Source of the DNA: Phaeotremella fagi
Lineage: Eukaryota; Basidiomycota; Tremellomycetes; Tremellales; Phaeotremellaceae
DNA: 64,000 nucleotides
Direction: 5' to 3'
Assembly (NCBI GenBank): GCA_001599715.1
Contig: BCHU01000001.1
Coordinates: forward strand, 434,001-498,000
Part shown: positions 49,813-61,326 of the stretch, one piece after another
How the letters are laid out: every line of letters starts with the position of its first letter
Numbering within the stretch: the first letter of the stretch is position 1
Notes under the pieces: model-generated
Told to the model about the DNA's origin: nothing
The model's database searches: none
The model's input: only the letters and a program-made list of their open reading frames with translations
Program-made: the position numbers and the translations under genes

Positions 49813-51701
49813 CTACTCCTCAGGATCCTTGTAATTAGCCATAGGATCCTCAAAAGTCGATCTAGCCATTCGATAAGCCTCAAGTTCCTCCTGGGTAACA
49901 TCAGCCTTTGATTTCTTGCTCTGACCCCAAGCCTGTTCCTCATCCATATTCTTTCGTTTCTTCTCTTCCTCCAAAGCCTTCTTCAATCGTAGTTTATCAA
50001 TGTTCGAATCGATATCGTCGCCTTCACCTAATCTCGTTTTCGAGTAGGTTGGGACTTTATCTGATTTAGTGGATTTGAGAGAATCGAGATGTTGCTCTTT
50101 TAGGGATTTGGGTTCGTTGGTTTGGGTTTGAGAGGTTGATTGGAGGAGGGAAGAGATTGAGGAGGCTTGGTTGGCGTTCTTGCCTGCTTCTCCTGTACAG
50201 TATGATGCGGCGACTGTGGAGAGTTAGTACAACCCTGTTTATTGTGACCTACTGATCGAATGACAACATGCAAAACCCCATGTTCCAGCTCCAAGATCGT
50301 ACCAAGATCCCCAGACCGCCGTGTGGTTGTTGAGGTAAACTATGGATGGTTAGTATACACTTTCTCACAATCTTGAACATACCATCCTCCTCGTACTTGG
50401 ATCGACCTTTCGCCCTTTCCATACCCTTGATAACTTGACCGGTACGAGAATATTCCACATCTACCAAACGTCAGTCACCATCATTGTAATCCAACACTCA
50501 CAGTTCTCCGTTTGACCCGTCAACAACTCCCGAGGAACTCTCTCCAAATGCTGTTCACCACCGTATTTGGCCAAAATACTGACTTTACTGGTATCCTTCA
50601 AAACCTCCTTTTTGTCCTGGAACTCTTTATGCAATAGTTCACCTTGTGTAGGATTAGCGTTCATGTGAACGTTGTTACCTCTGGCAGCGGATTGCCAAGC
50701 GAACAATTGTAGTTTTTGAATATTCGTTGCGTCACCTGAGAACCTCAAGAAATTGTCACCAGCGAATTTCATGTCTTCAGGTGCAACACCTTTCTCCGGG
50801 GCGTCACGCATCGAACGTGTTTTAGGATCGTAGTAGGCTGATTCTGGATCCAGATTGATTAAATATTTAGCCGTGTCCTCTCTGATTCTGAGATTTCTGA
50901 CGGTGACTCTTGTTTTCGTATCGAGTTTTTGTCCAACTTGATCAGCTGCTTCGGCATATTTATCTTCGTCATTTTCGTCTTCATCTGATGAACCAAAATC
51001 CTCATCCTTCTCTTTATCCTCTTTAGCGATTTTCTTCACCACCGCCATATCAGTCGAAGTTTGTTTATCGATTTCTTCTTCACGTAATTTTTTCCTAGCT
51101 TCTTCGGTGGCTTCGTATTCGTCGATCAAAGTTTTGTAAGAAGACGGATCGTAACCATTCCAACGATCTCTCTTGGCGTCATAATCCCCGTTCATCGATT
51201 GAACGACTTCATCGGCCATGATATCTTTGTTGGTAAATTTAGCCCCACGCTTTCTGGGTCTTTCAACGCAGTCTGATTTCTTGTGTGTCATGGCTCCACA
51301 GTTCTCACAAGCTCCTTTTCGATATTTTTTAGAAGCTGGTCCTGCTTTCGCTCCTCTGTCGTACCATTCGTCAAGATTCGTGTGGGATGCCTCTTCCGTT
51401 CGACGTTGATGACTGAGAGAAGCTTTACCTGTGTCGACGTACCAAGGTGCTTTGGTGATATACTCTGGTGAAGGTTAGCAATGGCTCAGATGTTATGCTG
51501 ACTCAGACACCTACCAGGAATATGAGGATTGATAGCTCTGCCTTCTTCATCTAATTGAGCTGGCGCTGTACCAGCTTTACGTGCAGCGTCTAAATCCTTC
51601 TGCCTCCTCCATTCTTCACGAGATATTTTTCCTTGAGCTTCTACGGTGGTGTCAGTGGGTATGTCATGGAAGAGGAATAGCTATAACCTACCTGTACTCA
51701 T
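49813..51701 (-). CDS. SLU7: Pre-mRNA splicing factor Slu7
   Basis: Second-step splicing factor that helps choose the 3' splice site and position the 3' exon. Six exons (51692-51701, 51515-51640, 50502-51464, 50383-50460, 50253-50339, 49813-50213) join to 554 codons plus stop. The first coding exon is 10 nt. The CCHC zinc knuckle [14 protein letters not shown] is followed by [15 protein letters not shown], then [30 protein letters not shown] and [18 protein letters not shown]. The Slu7-specific [20 protein letters not shown] comes next. The tail contains a lysine-rich segment ([20 protein letters not shown]). It is divergent from the branchpoint-binding protein gene. Confidence 0.95.
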
Positions 51702-51969
51702 TTGGATGATAGATAAGATATGGAATGTGAAAGGGAAGTTATCGTTGAATTTATAACAGAATATAGATACGAGTGGCAATTGCCACATCTCATTGTATGG
51801 GCGGAATTAAGATATAACTCCGATTTGCCTCTATAGTTACTTACTTATTGCTTCAAGTTAATTCCATTTTTACATCTATCTTCTTCTCATCTTTACTCTT
51901 CTCTTCCCATTTATATCTCATATCTATCTACAGGAGACACCAAGAAGAACCCACCTATTATCCAGAAAA
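51702..51969. promoter_or_regulatory. Shared promoter region of SLU7 and the branchpoint-binding protein gene
   Basis: Only 268 bp separate two divergent start codons. A pyrimidine-rich leader (about 51860-51925) precedes the BBP start. Both genes encode factors acting at the branch site or 3' splice site. Confidence 0.6.
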
Positions 51970-53897
51970 ATGTGGCGTCCAGCAACAAAATCCATAACTG
52001 GAACAAACGATGTAAGTTGTCAAAGTCTATTTCCTCACTCCGCTGACTCATCCATTCTTCAACAGATCCCAATAGCAGCAGGCAGACGTAGATTCGGTAA
52101 CGCCCCAGAAGATGTCCCACCCCCTTCATCATCAAACGCCAATCGACCTCCAGCTGAAGAAATGAAGTTTTTCAACGGTTTAAGAGATCGCGAGAGAGAT
52201 GATAGGTACGAGTCAAGACCTCGAGACGATTACGACAGGAGAAGGGATGATCGTCGTGATGATAGAGAACGCTCTGATCGATACGGTGGCCAGGATAGAG
52301 AAAGAGGTGGAGACAGGGACAGACGTTACGGTGACGATGATCGAGGAGATAGATCCGGTAGAGGACGTGACCCTCCGCCTCCTCCTCCTCCAGAAGGTGA
52401 GTTCAAGTCCTTATTGAATCAAATGTTGTACTAACTCTCCCAAGATGGGCCAAGAAAAAGAAGATCTCGTTGGGGTGACGCTTCCGAGCGCACTGATGTT
52501 GCTGGTTTACCTGTAGCTGTCATGGGAAACGTCTCACAGTCCGAACTCGACAATTACGCTATTCACGTTCGGTTAGAGGAAATTGCTAAAAAATTGAGAA
52601 CAGGAGATGTTGTACCACCAGATGGGCAAAGGTGAGTTAAATGTCACGACCCTACTAACATCTACAGATCACCTTCTCCAGGTCCAACTTACGACGCATA
52701 TGGTAGACGTACCAACACCAGAGAGATCCGATACCGCAAGAAACTCGAAGATGAACGTTTAAGACTTGTGGATCGTGCCATGAAATCCGATCCTAATTTC
52801 CGACCGCCATCTGATGTTGGTACCATGCGACGTAACAACAAACCAACGGATAAAGTCTACTTGCCTGTCAAAGAATTCCCTGAAATCAATTTCTTCGGTT
52901 TACTTGTTGGACCCCGTGGTAATACACTCAAAACCATGGAGAGACAGTCCGGAGCCAAGATCAGTATTCGTGGTAAAGGAAGTGTGAAGGATGGAAAAGG
53001 TAGACCTGACGCGTTCCACGGTGATGAGGAGGACGAACTGCATTGTTTGGTCACTGCCGACGACGACTTCAAGGTCAAGGCGTGTGTAGCTTTGATCAAT
53101 AAAGTCATTGAAACGGTAAGTTTATATGTTCAGTATTCAGAACTAACCCTGCAGGCCGCGTCCACACCTGAAGGCCAGAATGACCACAAACGAAGTCAAT
53201 TGAGAGAACTTGCGTCTCTTAACGGAACACTGCGTGATGACGAGAACCAAGTCTGTCAGAATTGTGGTGAAAGAGGTCATCGTCGTTTCGAATGTCCCTC
53301 TCAACGAATATACAACGCCAACATTATCTGTAGAATATGTGGAGGATGTGAGTCTTCGTTTTTCCTAAAAAATCCATACTAACTTTCACAGCTGGTCACA
53401 TGGCGAGAGATTGTAGAGGTCGTGGAGATCCCAACTTGACGCAGAACAACAAAGCCGCCTTTGATTCCGAGTACTCTGCGTTGATGGCAGAATTAGGTGA
53501 AGGTGGTGCACCTTCTGCTAGCGGTCGACCAGTTGGTATGATCGGTGGAGCTCCAGCTCAACCAGCACCTCAAGTCTACCCATGGCGTGTACCAGAGAAC
53601 TGGCAAAACAGTAAGTCTCAGAATGCAAGGACTTGGTTGACGCGTCCAGATTATCGAAGTGGTGGTGGTGGCGTATCTCATCCAGGTTATCAAGTCCAAA
53701 GTCAGAATGCTGGGTACGGTTATGGAGGTGGTGGTGCTGGTGGATATGGTCAAGATCAAGGAGGGTATGGAGGTGCATACGGTGCACAGGGAGCTGATCC
53801 ATATGCTGCGTAAGTGTATCCTTTAAGCCAAATTCACGACGCTAACATTTTCCCTAGGTACTACGCAGGATTAGGTCAACCAGCAGCTACTGCGTAA
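51970..53897 (+). CDS. Branchpoint-binding protein (SF1/Msl5 homolog)
   Basis: Recognises the intron branch site in early spliceosome assembly. It begins MWRPATKSITG and has an Arg/Asp-rich N-terminal stretch. The SF1 helix-hairpin region follows (RKRRSRWGDASE, RTNTREIRYRKKLEDERLRL). The KH-QUA2 domain has FGLLVGPRGNTLKTMERQ, KISIRGKGSVKDGKG and HCLVTADDDFKVKAC. Two CCHC zinc knuckles (CQNCGERGHRRFEC and CRICGGAGHMARDC) come after it, then a Gly/Tyr-rich C-terminus ending in GLGQPAATA. The coding part has several short introns: the first exon is 51970-52011 and the last begins at about 53860. Domain order is that of SF1/BBP without doubt. MSL5 would be the yeast name. Confidence 0.95.
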
Positions 53898-54517
53898 TCA
53901 AAATGCAGTCATACTCATATTCTCACGTTGACCTTGGATTCCCATCATACCCTAACCACTTATTTTTATCATTGACCTTAAACCCAAAACCAAAATAGTA
54001 CAGGAGAGGCTGATTGTCCGATGTCTAATAGTAAAACAGGAAAATTACAAAAAAAAACAAGTATCTCATCGTATTGTGGCTGAGTAACTATGTATTGACC
54101 GTGTGTTTGAGACTGATTTGCAGTACAGCACAAGAGTTTATATAGCGCTTATTGGTATAGTACGAGCGCGAAGCTCAGAGGCAGCATTTACATTACCTCG
54201 TCAAGCAATGCTGTGGATTGATAAATTGAATCAACGAGTAGGTACTGGGGACGGAGTATTCGAAGGTTGAATCGAGTTATTTCGAATGGGTTGCAAGACC
54301 GAAGGGAGATCGACACCTTGATGGACGATGAGGTTCAGTGTGCCACATTCACCTATGAACGTCATCCTCCAAGATATTGCGTTTTCTCTCCTTTCTTATG
54401 GGAATCACTGATTGCTTGTGATCCTTTCAACGCAGACATTACTCCGCTGACATATACAGTATGGAAAAACCCCATGAACGTTTTCTCTTCCCAACAACCA
54501 TTCAAACACTCAATCCA
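53898..54517. other. Intergenic, 620 bp
   Basis: 3' UTR of the BBP gene, an A-rich tract near 54045-54060, and the likely promoter of the next orphan gene. A frame opening with TTG at 54267 is not supported. Confidence 0.45.
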
Positions 54518-55084
54518 ATGTCAAATCAAGACCAAAGTCAAGAATCTACCAATCCTCTCTTAAAGTTCATCACATCCATAGCTAGCGATGGTATCTTCGC
54601 TCTCGACACCGTTCCCGTCACACATGTTACTATTGGTGAATGGACCATCACCAAGAATTGGGATACTTTGAAAACTCAGGTACCGTCTACCGTCGACTCA
54701 TTCGCCAAACTCTCAGAGGATGGAACCAAGGGGTCCATCTACGGTGCTCGAAAGGGAGCCAAGACACTCATCCACATTGATCATCCAGCCAAACTCCGTC
54801 GAACTGGGTGTTCGATTCTGTTTCGCGAAATGTACAAGGGAGAATCGCAGTACACTGAGGGTCATCGAACTCAAAAAGTCGATTTCACTGCTGAGGAATG
54901 TAGTTCTCAAGAGACTCTCCAGGAAGCTTTCAAGGAAAAATGTTATCGATTTTATGAATCGTTCGGTCCGTATTTGGGAGGGGCCTTCTATCCGATCGGT
55001 GAATACGAAGAAGAGCTTGAGAAGAATGCGAAAGATCTCGCTGAGGCTATTTTCACTTATGATCCTGATTTCTACAGAAAGTAG
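54518..55084 (+). CDS. Orphan protein, about 188 residues
   Basis: I do not recognise this gene. It is a single uninterrupted frame. ATG 54518 (MSNQDQSQESTNP) is chosen because a C/A-rich leader precedes it; an in-frame ATG at 54461 would add 19 residues. The protein is soluble and mixed alpha/beta in appearance, with LLKFITSIASDGIFALDTV, HVTIGEWTITKNWDTLKTQ, IHIDHPAKLRRTGCSILF and a helical end YEEELEKNAKDLAEAIF. There is no signal peptide, membrane helix or catalytic motif. It lies in an accessory pocket with another orphan gene and its decayed copy. Confidence 0.55.
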   Translation: MSNQDQSQESTNPLLKFITSIASDGIFALDTVPVTHVTIGEWTITKNWDTLKTQVPSTVDSFAKLSEDGTKGSIYGARKGAKTLIHIDHPAKLRRTGCSILFREMYKGESQYTEGHRTQKVDFTAEECSSQETLQEAFKEKCYRFYESFGPYLGGAFYPIGEYEEELEKNAKDLAEAIFTYDPDFYRK

Positions 55085-55492
55085 AAGAGGGTGAGGAGTG
55101 TGATCTGAGAAGATGCACGGTTGTGCTCGATAGTTGATAGTTCCATTTATAGTTAGTTAGCATATGATGAATGAATCCAAGTGAGATGATACAGCTCACA
55201 CTGAACCGATGTAGCCAAAGAGTCAAGACCACCCGTTTACAATCATTATACTGCACTAAAATCATGAGGAGAACCTTGGATTGTTGGTAGAAGGCATTGA
55301 TTTCTCAAACGCTTTCAGAAGTGATCACAAAAGCCGAAACTTTTCGTCATTCTCGGAACCTCCTTTCTCTTCGTGGGATTGTTAGAAGTGTAAAGGCAGT
55401 GCAGACACCTATTGTTCTAGGCTGATTATCAATATACATCATTCTTATCAAATACAATCCCCTGATTTCCCCTACAACGATCCTACACAGAC
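55085..55492. other. Intergenic, 408 bp
   Basis: Sequence between the orphan gene and the decayed paralog. I see no feature in it. Confidence 0.45.
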
Positions 55493-55814
55493 TCAATAAT
55501 AAACCTCATGAATTTTCATCAACCGAGGCATAAAGTTTTGGGTAAAATCAGGGAACTTTTCTGCGATTCCTATTGCCTTTTCATTACCCTGTGTATAAAC
55601 GAGTCAGCATCATGTGAGAAACCGTAGCAAGCTGCCAACTGGAACCAAACTTACTCTCCAATTCTTCTCTTTGTTCTCCTTTCTGAGAATCTCATGTCTC
55701 CAATCCCCAAGTACTTTAAACGGAGTCGCGAAGGAGGAAATAGCCAAGTTGTAGGTTATCAATTGGAGCTCCCACGAGAGAGGTGATTACGTTGTATGCA
55801 CTGGTGAGAGACAT
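55493..55814 (-). pseudogene. Decayed, internally deleted copy of the neighbouring orphan gene
   Basis: The N-terminal part reads MSLTSAYNVITSLVG, then DNLQLGYFLLRDSV and a stop. It parallels MSNLFSNLTRV and QQIGYFLLQPD of the gene at 56230-56981. After a frame change, the sequence reads DWRHEILRKENKEKNWR, a normal GT-AG intron, then EKFPDFTQNFMPRLMKIHEVYY and stop. That matches the relative's tail NWKDDFLEILSRYHEIYHY. The intron lies at the equivalent place (after WR here, after WD in the relative). The roughly 130-residue middle is missing. It is best explained as a truncated duplicate; a short functional gene is less likely. Confidence 0.6.
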
Positions 55815-56229
55815 GGGATTGACCAGGAAGATACTCTTGCAGCCATGTCAGTTTCACGGATCATGCAACTTTTGGGACAAGAAAATTGAAAGTTTGGAAC
55901 TTACGTTGTTGAGTGTAGTGGCAAAAGATGGATGTAAGAAAGAGAATTGAAGACTGTGGTTCGTTCTACTAGTATGAAAGCTGAATACAGAAGAAGGCGA
56001 CTAGGAATGAAAGGATCATTCTTGAAAACTGATGTAAAAGTCGTTGGACTTCATTGAAAACTCGAGCTTTTTTCCTACAGTAATGCTCAATAAATGGTGC
56101 CACAAAGGTTCACAAAGGATCCTTCGAGGCTGAGTAAAATTACAAATATCGCCATCGATATGCATCATTCTTAGAATCTAAAATAACCCCCTTCTCCTTG
56201 TAGCGCTCCTATCGATCCCAAACCCATAT
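55815..56229. other. Intergenic, 415 bp
   Basis: Lies between the decayed copy and the intact orphan gene. Its upper part should contain the former promoter of the copy. No other feature is seen. Confidence 0.4.
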
Positions 56230-56981
56230 TTAAGATCTTTGGGATGACGCCGAATAATGATAAATCTCATGATATCTTGATAAGATTTCGAGAAAATCAT
56301 CCTTCCAATTTATCTGGCAAACTTTAGCATAAGTCTAAAACAGTAAAGCGTCAGCAACGAGTAGGTCGGTTACGGTAAAAAGCTTACATCCCACTTTTCG
56401 ATGATAGCATCTTCTCTCAAAGACTCGTCCAACGGGTTTCTTCGGCCTTCCATGGCATGTGAGCGTTCGGTGTCGAACAACTCAGCTATCTCGTAGACCT
56501 TCTGCACTCCGAAATTTGTGAATCGTCTTATTGGGGAGAGCAGCTCTTTTGGAGTAGAACTGAACTTGGATTCCCATTCTTCACTCAAATCAAGTTCTTT
56601 ACCGACATCGTAGCTAAACCCTTCGAACAGTTTAACAATAGTTGAACTGACATGTGTACGATTATCTTTGTTTAAATCAAAGGTTTCGCCTTGTTCAGGG
56701 AACCCTTTGATCCAACTCATACACAGTTGTTGTTCTTCTGTAAAGATCTGTTCACAACCGTTCATAGTCACAGTTAATTTTGAGAGATCGAGTGTGGAAG
56801 CTGTTTTCAGTGGTTCACCGAACGAATTGACGTTGTTCAGAACCCATTCTTCGGGGTTTTGAATGAAGGTGTTATCGGGTTGAAGGAGGAAATAGCCTAT
56901 TTGTTGGTGACTGATTGGATAACCTGTCTGTTGGGAGACTCTGGTGAGATTGGAAAAGAGGTTCGACATTGGTCTGTTCAT
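56230..56981 (-). CDS. Orphan protein, about 232 residues
   Basis: I do not recognise this gene. Two exons (56388-56981 and 56230-56334) join to 232 codons plus stop; without the intron the protein would end soon after EKWD. ATG 56981 gives MNRPMSNLF. The decayed copy starts at the position of the second ATG (56969), so that start is also plausible. Visible are QQIGYFLLQPDNTF, TVTMNGCEQIFTEEQQLCMSW, LFEGFSYDVGKELDLSEEWE, FGVQKVYEIAELFDTERSH and the end YHEIYHYSASSQRS. The protein is soluble and helical, with no catalytic motif. A truncated relative lies about 400 bp further on. Confidence 0.6.
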
Positions 56982-57284
56982 CTTAACGGTGGAGGTTTAG
57001 CGTAATCGAAAAGGTTAGTGATCGACAGGGATGACTTGTTGTGTGCTTTGGAAAGTAGAACGAAGAAGAAAGAGAGAAGAATGAGAGAAGAGGCATGACT
57101 TCTATTTTTGCATGCTAGTGAAGATGAAGAAGGCAACCAACTCTCTGAAAGGAGGAAGGAAGGATTATGCCTACAACTTGGAAAGGTCCGTCATCATCAT
57201 CTTCCAATCAGAGATAGATCATCATTTCATGTATAGAGAGACGTTGATATGAACATATCCGCATCTTAAGCACCATAGCAGTTA
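56982..57284. other. Intergenic, 303 bp
   Basis: Promoter of the orphan gene (A/G-rich on the plus strand) and 3' end of YVH1. No other feature is seen. Confidence 0.45.
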
Positions 57285-59550
57285 CTAAAAGACTTCATCG
57301 ACTTTACTTCGATGTATGCAAAACCCCTATACCAATGTTAGATCCATAAGGACGCATATACAAGTACTCACAGGAGTCACCCATTCTTTACAACCACATT
57401 GAACCCCAGCCCAATCGAAACTTCCAATTTTAGCGTTACATTTTTCGTTTGGACAAATGATTTTCCCAGCGACCGCACCATTTTGAAGGAAAGGGTTCAT
57501 CCAAGTAAGCTAGTGATCAGCGTTCAGTACAACATGCCAACATACCGGTTCTACAAAGTATCCCGAACATTTTGGGTTGACAAGTATAGGTGGACCACTG
57601 TTGGCGATTTGACTGAACGGATTGGCTGAATCTGTCCCGGATCTTCCTTTGTTTGACGGTGGTTCAGTTGGGGTTAACGCCATCATCGATAATCTTCTAC
57701 CTGCAGCTTTAGCTCCTCCTGAAGATAAAGATCCTTGTGTAGTCGAATCATGTTCGGGTGATGAAGGTGGTGAAGAAGTCATTGGTGATGATAGAGTTGA
57801 ACTATCTAGATTCATCGTTCGAAGGGCTAACAAATGTGGTGGGAGTCTTGATGCTAATTGATCGGCGTCAAATATTGGTCGAGCGGGATTGGTTGATGAT
57901 GGTCGAGAGATTGATGCTGGACTCGCCGTTGTTGGAATGCTGGCTGGTAATGTGCCAACGTTCGATGTTTCTGGTGATGAAGTTGTCAGGATCAATCCAG
58001 GTGTAGTAGTTCTGGGTAACGGTGCACCAGGTGGATTGGAATCTTTACTTGATTCCTTGGAGCTATCTCCTGCTACCGATGACATTGATAGCTGTCTTGA
58101 ACGAGTCGTAGCCCCAGGAAGACCTGTTAGGGGATTGATAACATCTGAGACAATTGATGGTCGACGTGCACCTAAAGCACCATCGCTACCATTACTGAAT
58201 GATCCTCTTGGTGATGGAAGTGCAAAATTCGAAGGAGTACGAGGTCGAGAAACAGGAGATTGATCGAGAATATGATCCATCATATGTTCTCTTATTGCCA
58301 GGTGTCGACTGAATCCAGTTAGTGATTTGACCAGTATTTTGATAAACGACTTACCGACACATTTTGCAACGAATCTTTCGTCGTCCATGGCCTCCAGCTG
58401 GTGTGGGAGGGTTACTGGCTGAAGGAGTTGCAGGGTATTTTGCCATTTTATCGAGAGCTGGACCAGAGCCGTTTCCATCTAAGATTTGTCAGAGAGATCA
58501 ACTGGTTCACTCACTCATTACGTCCGAAGCCGTTCTCTCCATGTAGAACTGTCTCGTTGATCGATCTTTCAGAGAAACTTTACCGTCACCATTATAAAAG
58601 ACACCAAGTTGATGCCAAAAAGTGTTAGATGGGCTAAATAGGGATCAGCTTCTCTTCAAACTCAAAGGATAATACCCACTCGACGACCGGTCTCTTCTCT
58701 TTAATCATCTCAACAGCTTCCATAGGATCCAACTCCAGTTCCTGCATCAAATAGGCAGCAACTGCCGTAGCAGATCTAGACATCCCAGCTTGACAATGAA
58801 CAAGAACCGATCCTGGCGTAACGTCTTGGGCGATTTTATCGATGATGTTTGATCTTGATACTGGTTTAGTGGGGTTGGAACGATATTCCAAAGCTTGACC
58901 TATCCAGGCGACAACTGATGGTAAATGAGAAAGGATATCTGTTGTTTCTGAATCATCAATTTCTAGTGGGTAGTGAGAGAATTGGTCTGGAAATTTTAGT
59001 GATGGTCGGAGTAAGGAGAGTATGTTTGTCTGAAGAATTAGCATTGAACGGCAATTGAACCCACTATACCCCTCTGTTCTAACCCATCAGTGTCCATAGC
59101 GGCAACCAGATCACCAATCCAAAGGCCCTCAACGACCTGTTGAAGATGGACGATCTCTTCGTCATCAGTATCATCCTCCATCACCTCGTCATTATCATAA
59201 TCCTCATCATACTGTTGTTGCTGCTGTTGATATTCCATCTCTTCAGGATCATCATAAACCTGTTGACCACCTTTTGTTCCAGCCCCAGCAACGTTGGAAG
59301 GACTTATCAAAGGAGTGATTCCAGATCCGTTACCAATGAACATATCCTTTACGCTACTTCTAGCAGAAACGTTTGCTGAGCCTCGTCGAGAATTGATTGA
59401 TAGTTTCCTAGCTGCTTTCTCTATTGATCCGGTGTTACTCACTTCCTGAATGACATCGTCTATGGCGTTATCATCCGGTTTTTGAGAATCGTGAGGTGCA
59501 GAATCCAACATTGTTGAATTGGTTTTAGTTGGTAGTCGTGAAGGGGACAT
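57285..59550 (-). CDS. YVH1: Dual-specificity phosphatase Yvh1 with C-terminal zinc-binding domain
   Basis: Phosphatase whose zinc domain releases Mrt4 from pre-60S ribosomes. Seven exons (59065-59550, 58680-59029, 58515-58633, 58355-58478, 57546-58308, 57372-57509, 57285-57326) join to 673 codons plus stop, clearly longer than the roughly 340-360 residues of yeast and animal homologs. A 120-residue acidic, poly-Gln extension precedes the phosphatase domain, which carries the P-loop HCQAGMSRS with nucleophile Cys241 and Arg247. The zinc domain begins KIRCKMCRRHLAIREHMMDH near 353. It is then split by a 240-residue Ser/Pro-rich insertion and resumes at CSGYFVEPLTWM, CPNEKC, WAGVQCGCKEWVTPGFCIHRSKVDE. 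Identity is secure from both domains. Confidence 0.92.
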
Positions 59551-60209
59551 TGTGTGTATATATATATACAATTTGATTGATTGATGATTGGGATTGTTGT
59601 ACCTTACTTTGACTGCGTTTCGTGAAAAGGGTAAAGGTTCCAGTTGATGATACAATTAAACTATGGTATGGAGTCAAGTGAAAAGTTATCCTTACTGACG
59701 TTGAAAACGCAGAGTCAGGGAATAGACGTTTCTCTTATGACGCAGATTTCCCCTCGATGGGTCTAAGTGATCAGGTTTCAGTCCGAGGGGAGAAAGGAAC
59801 GGATGTTTGGGTGAGTGTAAATGGGAGTGTAGGGGGTGAGATAGTGATTGAGATGCTAGACTGGATTGTGGGTTTTTATGATTTAAAATTGAAAGAATTG
59901 GGTGCGAAGGAGAGAATGAATTTCACTTCAAATTTGTGCCTTGTACCGCCGGCTCAAATTGGGATTCCAGAAAAGAGATCTGACGTACGCAGCTTCAATT
60001 GCTCATTGGTAGTGTAGATTTGACTTTTATGCAAGGGTAGCTGAACTCAATCTCAACTAAAATAGATCAATCTGAACAAATCTGGTCTTAAAGGCAAAGC
60101 AAATTCATCATATAACGTTGATTGCGTATGTTTTCCTATTCCCGCTGTTCTCACCAATCTACCATCTACACACCCTCTGCAAAGTAGTCAGCACAGTTCC
60201 ATTGTCATA
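59551..60209. other. Intergenic, 659 bp, with one doubtful open frame
   Basis: Contains the YVH1 promoter (TATATATATACA at about 59559-59570) and the ATP5 3' UTR. A plus-strand frame at 59757-60017 (86 codons) lacks introns, homology features or a clear leader, so it is not called as a gene. Confidence 0.45.
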
Positions 60210-61326
60210 CTACATGTACTCACGGGAAAGGGCGGCGTTGAATCTGTTGACTTTGGATGAAGCGGAGAGATCAACTGGGAGTGGGTCAGCATTGTACTTC
60301 GTCCACCTCCCGAAAACGTTCAGCGCCTAGTAAAGGATATATAACGCATTCAAATGCTTGATCTGCCCAGGACGCAAAATTGGTGCTACAAAGTAGAATG
60401 TAACTCACTAGTCTTGTCTCCAAAGTCAACAAGAAGACCACCGAGGACACCTGGGTTAACCTATCATGAGAGTTAGTTCCACGTTCGATCTCTCCGCGGT
60501 ATCGCTGACTACCCACCTTGTTGACCAATTTCAAAGTCTTTCCATCAGCGACACTGGTACCCTTCAAAGCTTTCTCCAAACGACCGATAGCCTTTGAATC
60601 AAGTTGTTCAGCTGAAGTAACGATGACTTCAAGTTCACCACGGTAAGCAGCGATCAAAGTGTTGAAATCGGCGAAAACTTTTGGTGCAGATGAAAGTCTA
60701 CCGTTCTCTGAGAGGACGGTCAAGAGGTTGAGAAGGATTGGGGAAGAGTCTTTGGGGAGGATACCGGCTAATGCTGTATCACGTTCTGATGCTGAGAGAG
60801 TTGGGTTCTCTATCATGCCGTGTGTCAGTTGGTGTTTTATCAGAAGTACGTTTGACCCACGGATGAAAGCTGAGAGCTTGGAGTCATCTTTAAGTTTCTT
60901 GTCGAATGATTCAATATCTTTAGCTAATGCTTCGAGATCTTTGGGTGATTTCTTGAGAGCAGCGAGATATGTGGATGTAGCGTAGGTTCCAGTGAGGGAG
61001 TTAAGTTGGATTGGGGCCTGAGTTGATGAGAGTCAGTAAGAAGAAGATATAAATTGTCGACGTTGGTCCAAATGGATTGAAGGAGTGGGTGAGATTAATC
61101 CAGGGAACAAAAGTTTTCTTTCTCCTTCTGATTACTATCGCTCTTCCTACACGTAGTTGGATATTATGAATCCTACTGCTATTCCCATAGACAGACACTC
61201 CAAAACTTTGACTTTTCCTTGTGACACTCCAATCCAATCATCCTGAATGAAACGTCGAATACCTACCTTGACAGCGTTGGCGGTAGCGTAGCCTCTTGAA
61301 AGGACGGATCTCATAGCTGAAGCCAT
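60210..61326 (-). CDS. ATP5: Mitochondrial ATP synthase subunit 5 (OSCP)
   Basis: Peripheral-stalk subunit linking F1 to the stator of mitochondrial F1Fo-ATP synthase. Five exons (61267-61326, 60861-61017, 60517-60809, 60409-60460, 60210-60274) join to 208 codons plus stop, normal for OSCP. It starts with an amphipathic, Arg-containing presequence (MASAMRSVLSRGYATANAVK). The delta/OSCP domain shows GTYATSTYLAAL, NLLTVLSENGRL and the hallmark NPGVLGGLLVDFGDKTIDLS. Introns are long for this locus (61018-61266 is 249 nt; 60275-60408 is 134 nt). The presequence is encoded by its own exon. It is the nuclear gene of a mitochondrial complex, near HAP2, a regulator of such genes. Confidence 0.93.

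Noticed and set aside
59757..60017. 86-codon plus-strand frame between YVH1 and ATP5
   Set aside because: No leader, motif or conserved composition. It could be chance in a G-rich patch, so it was left out as a gene.
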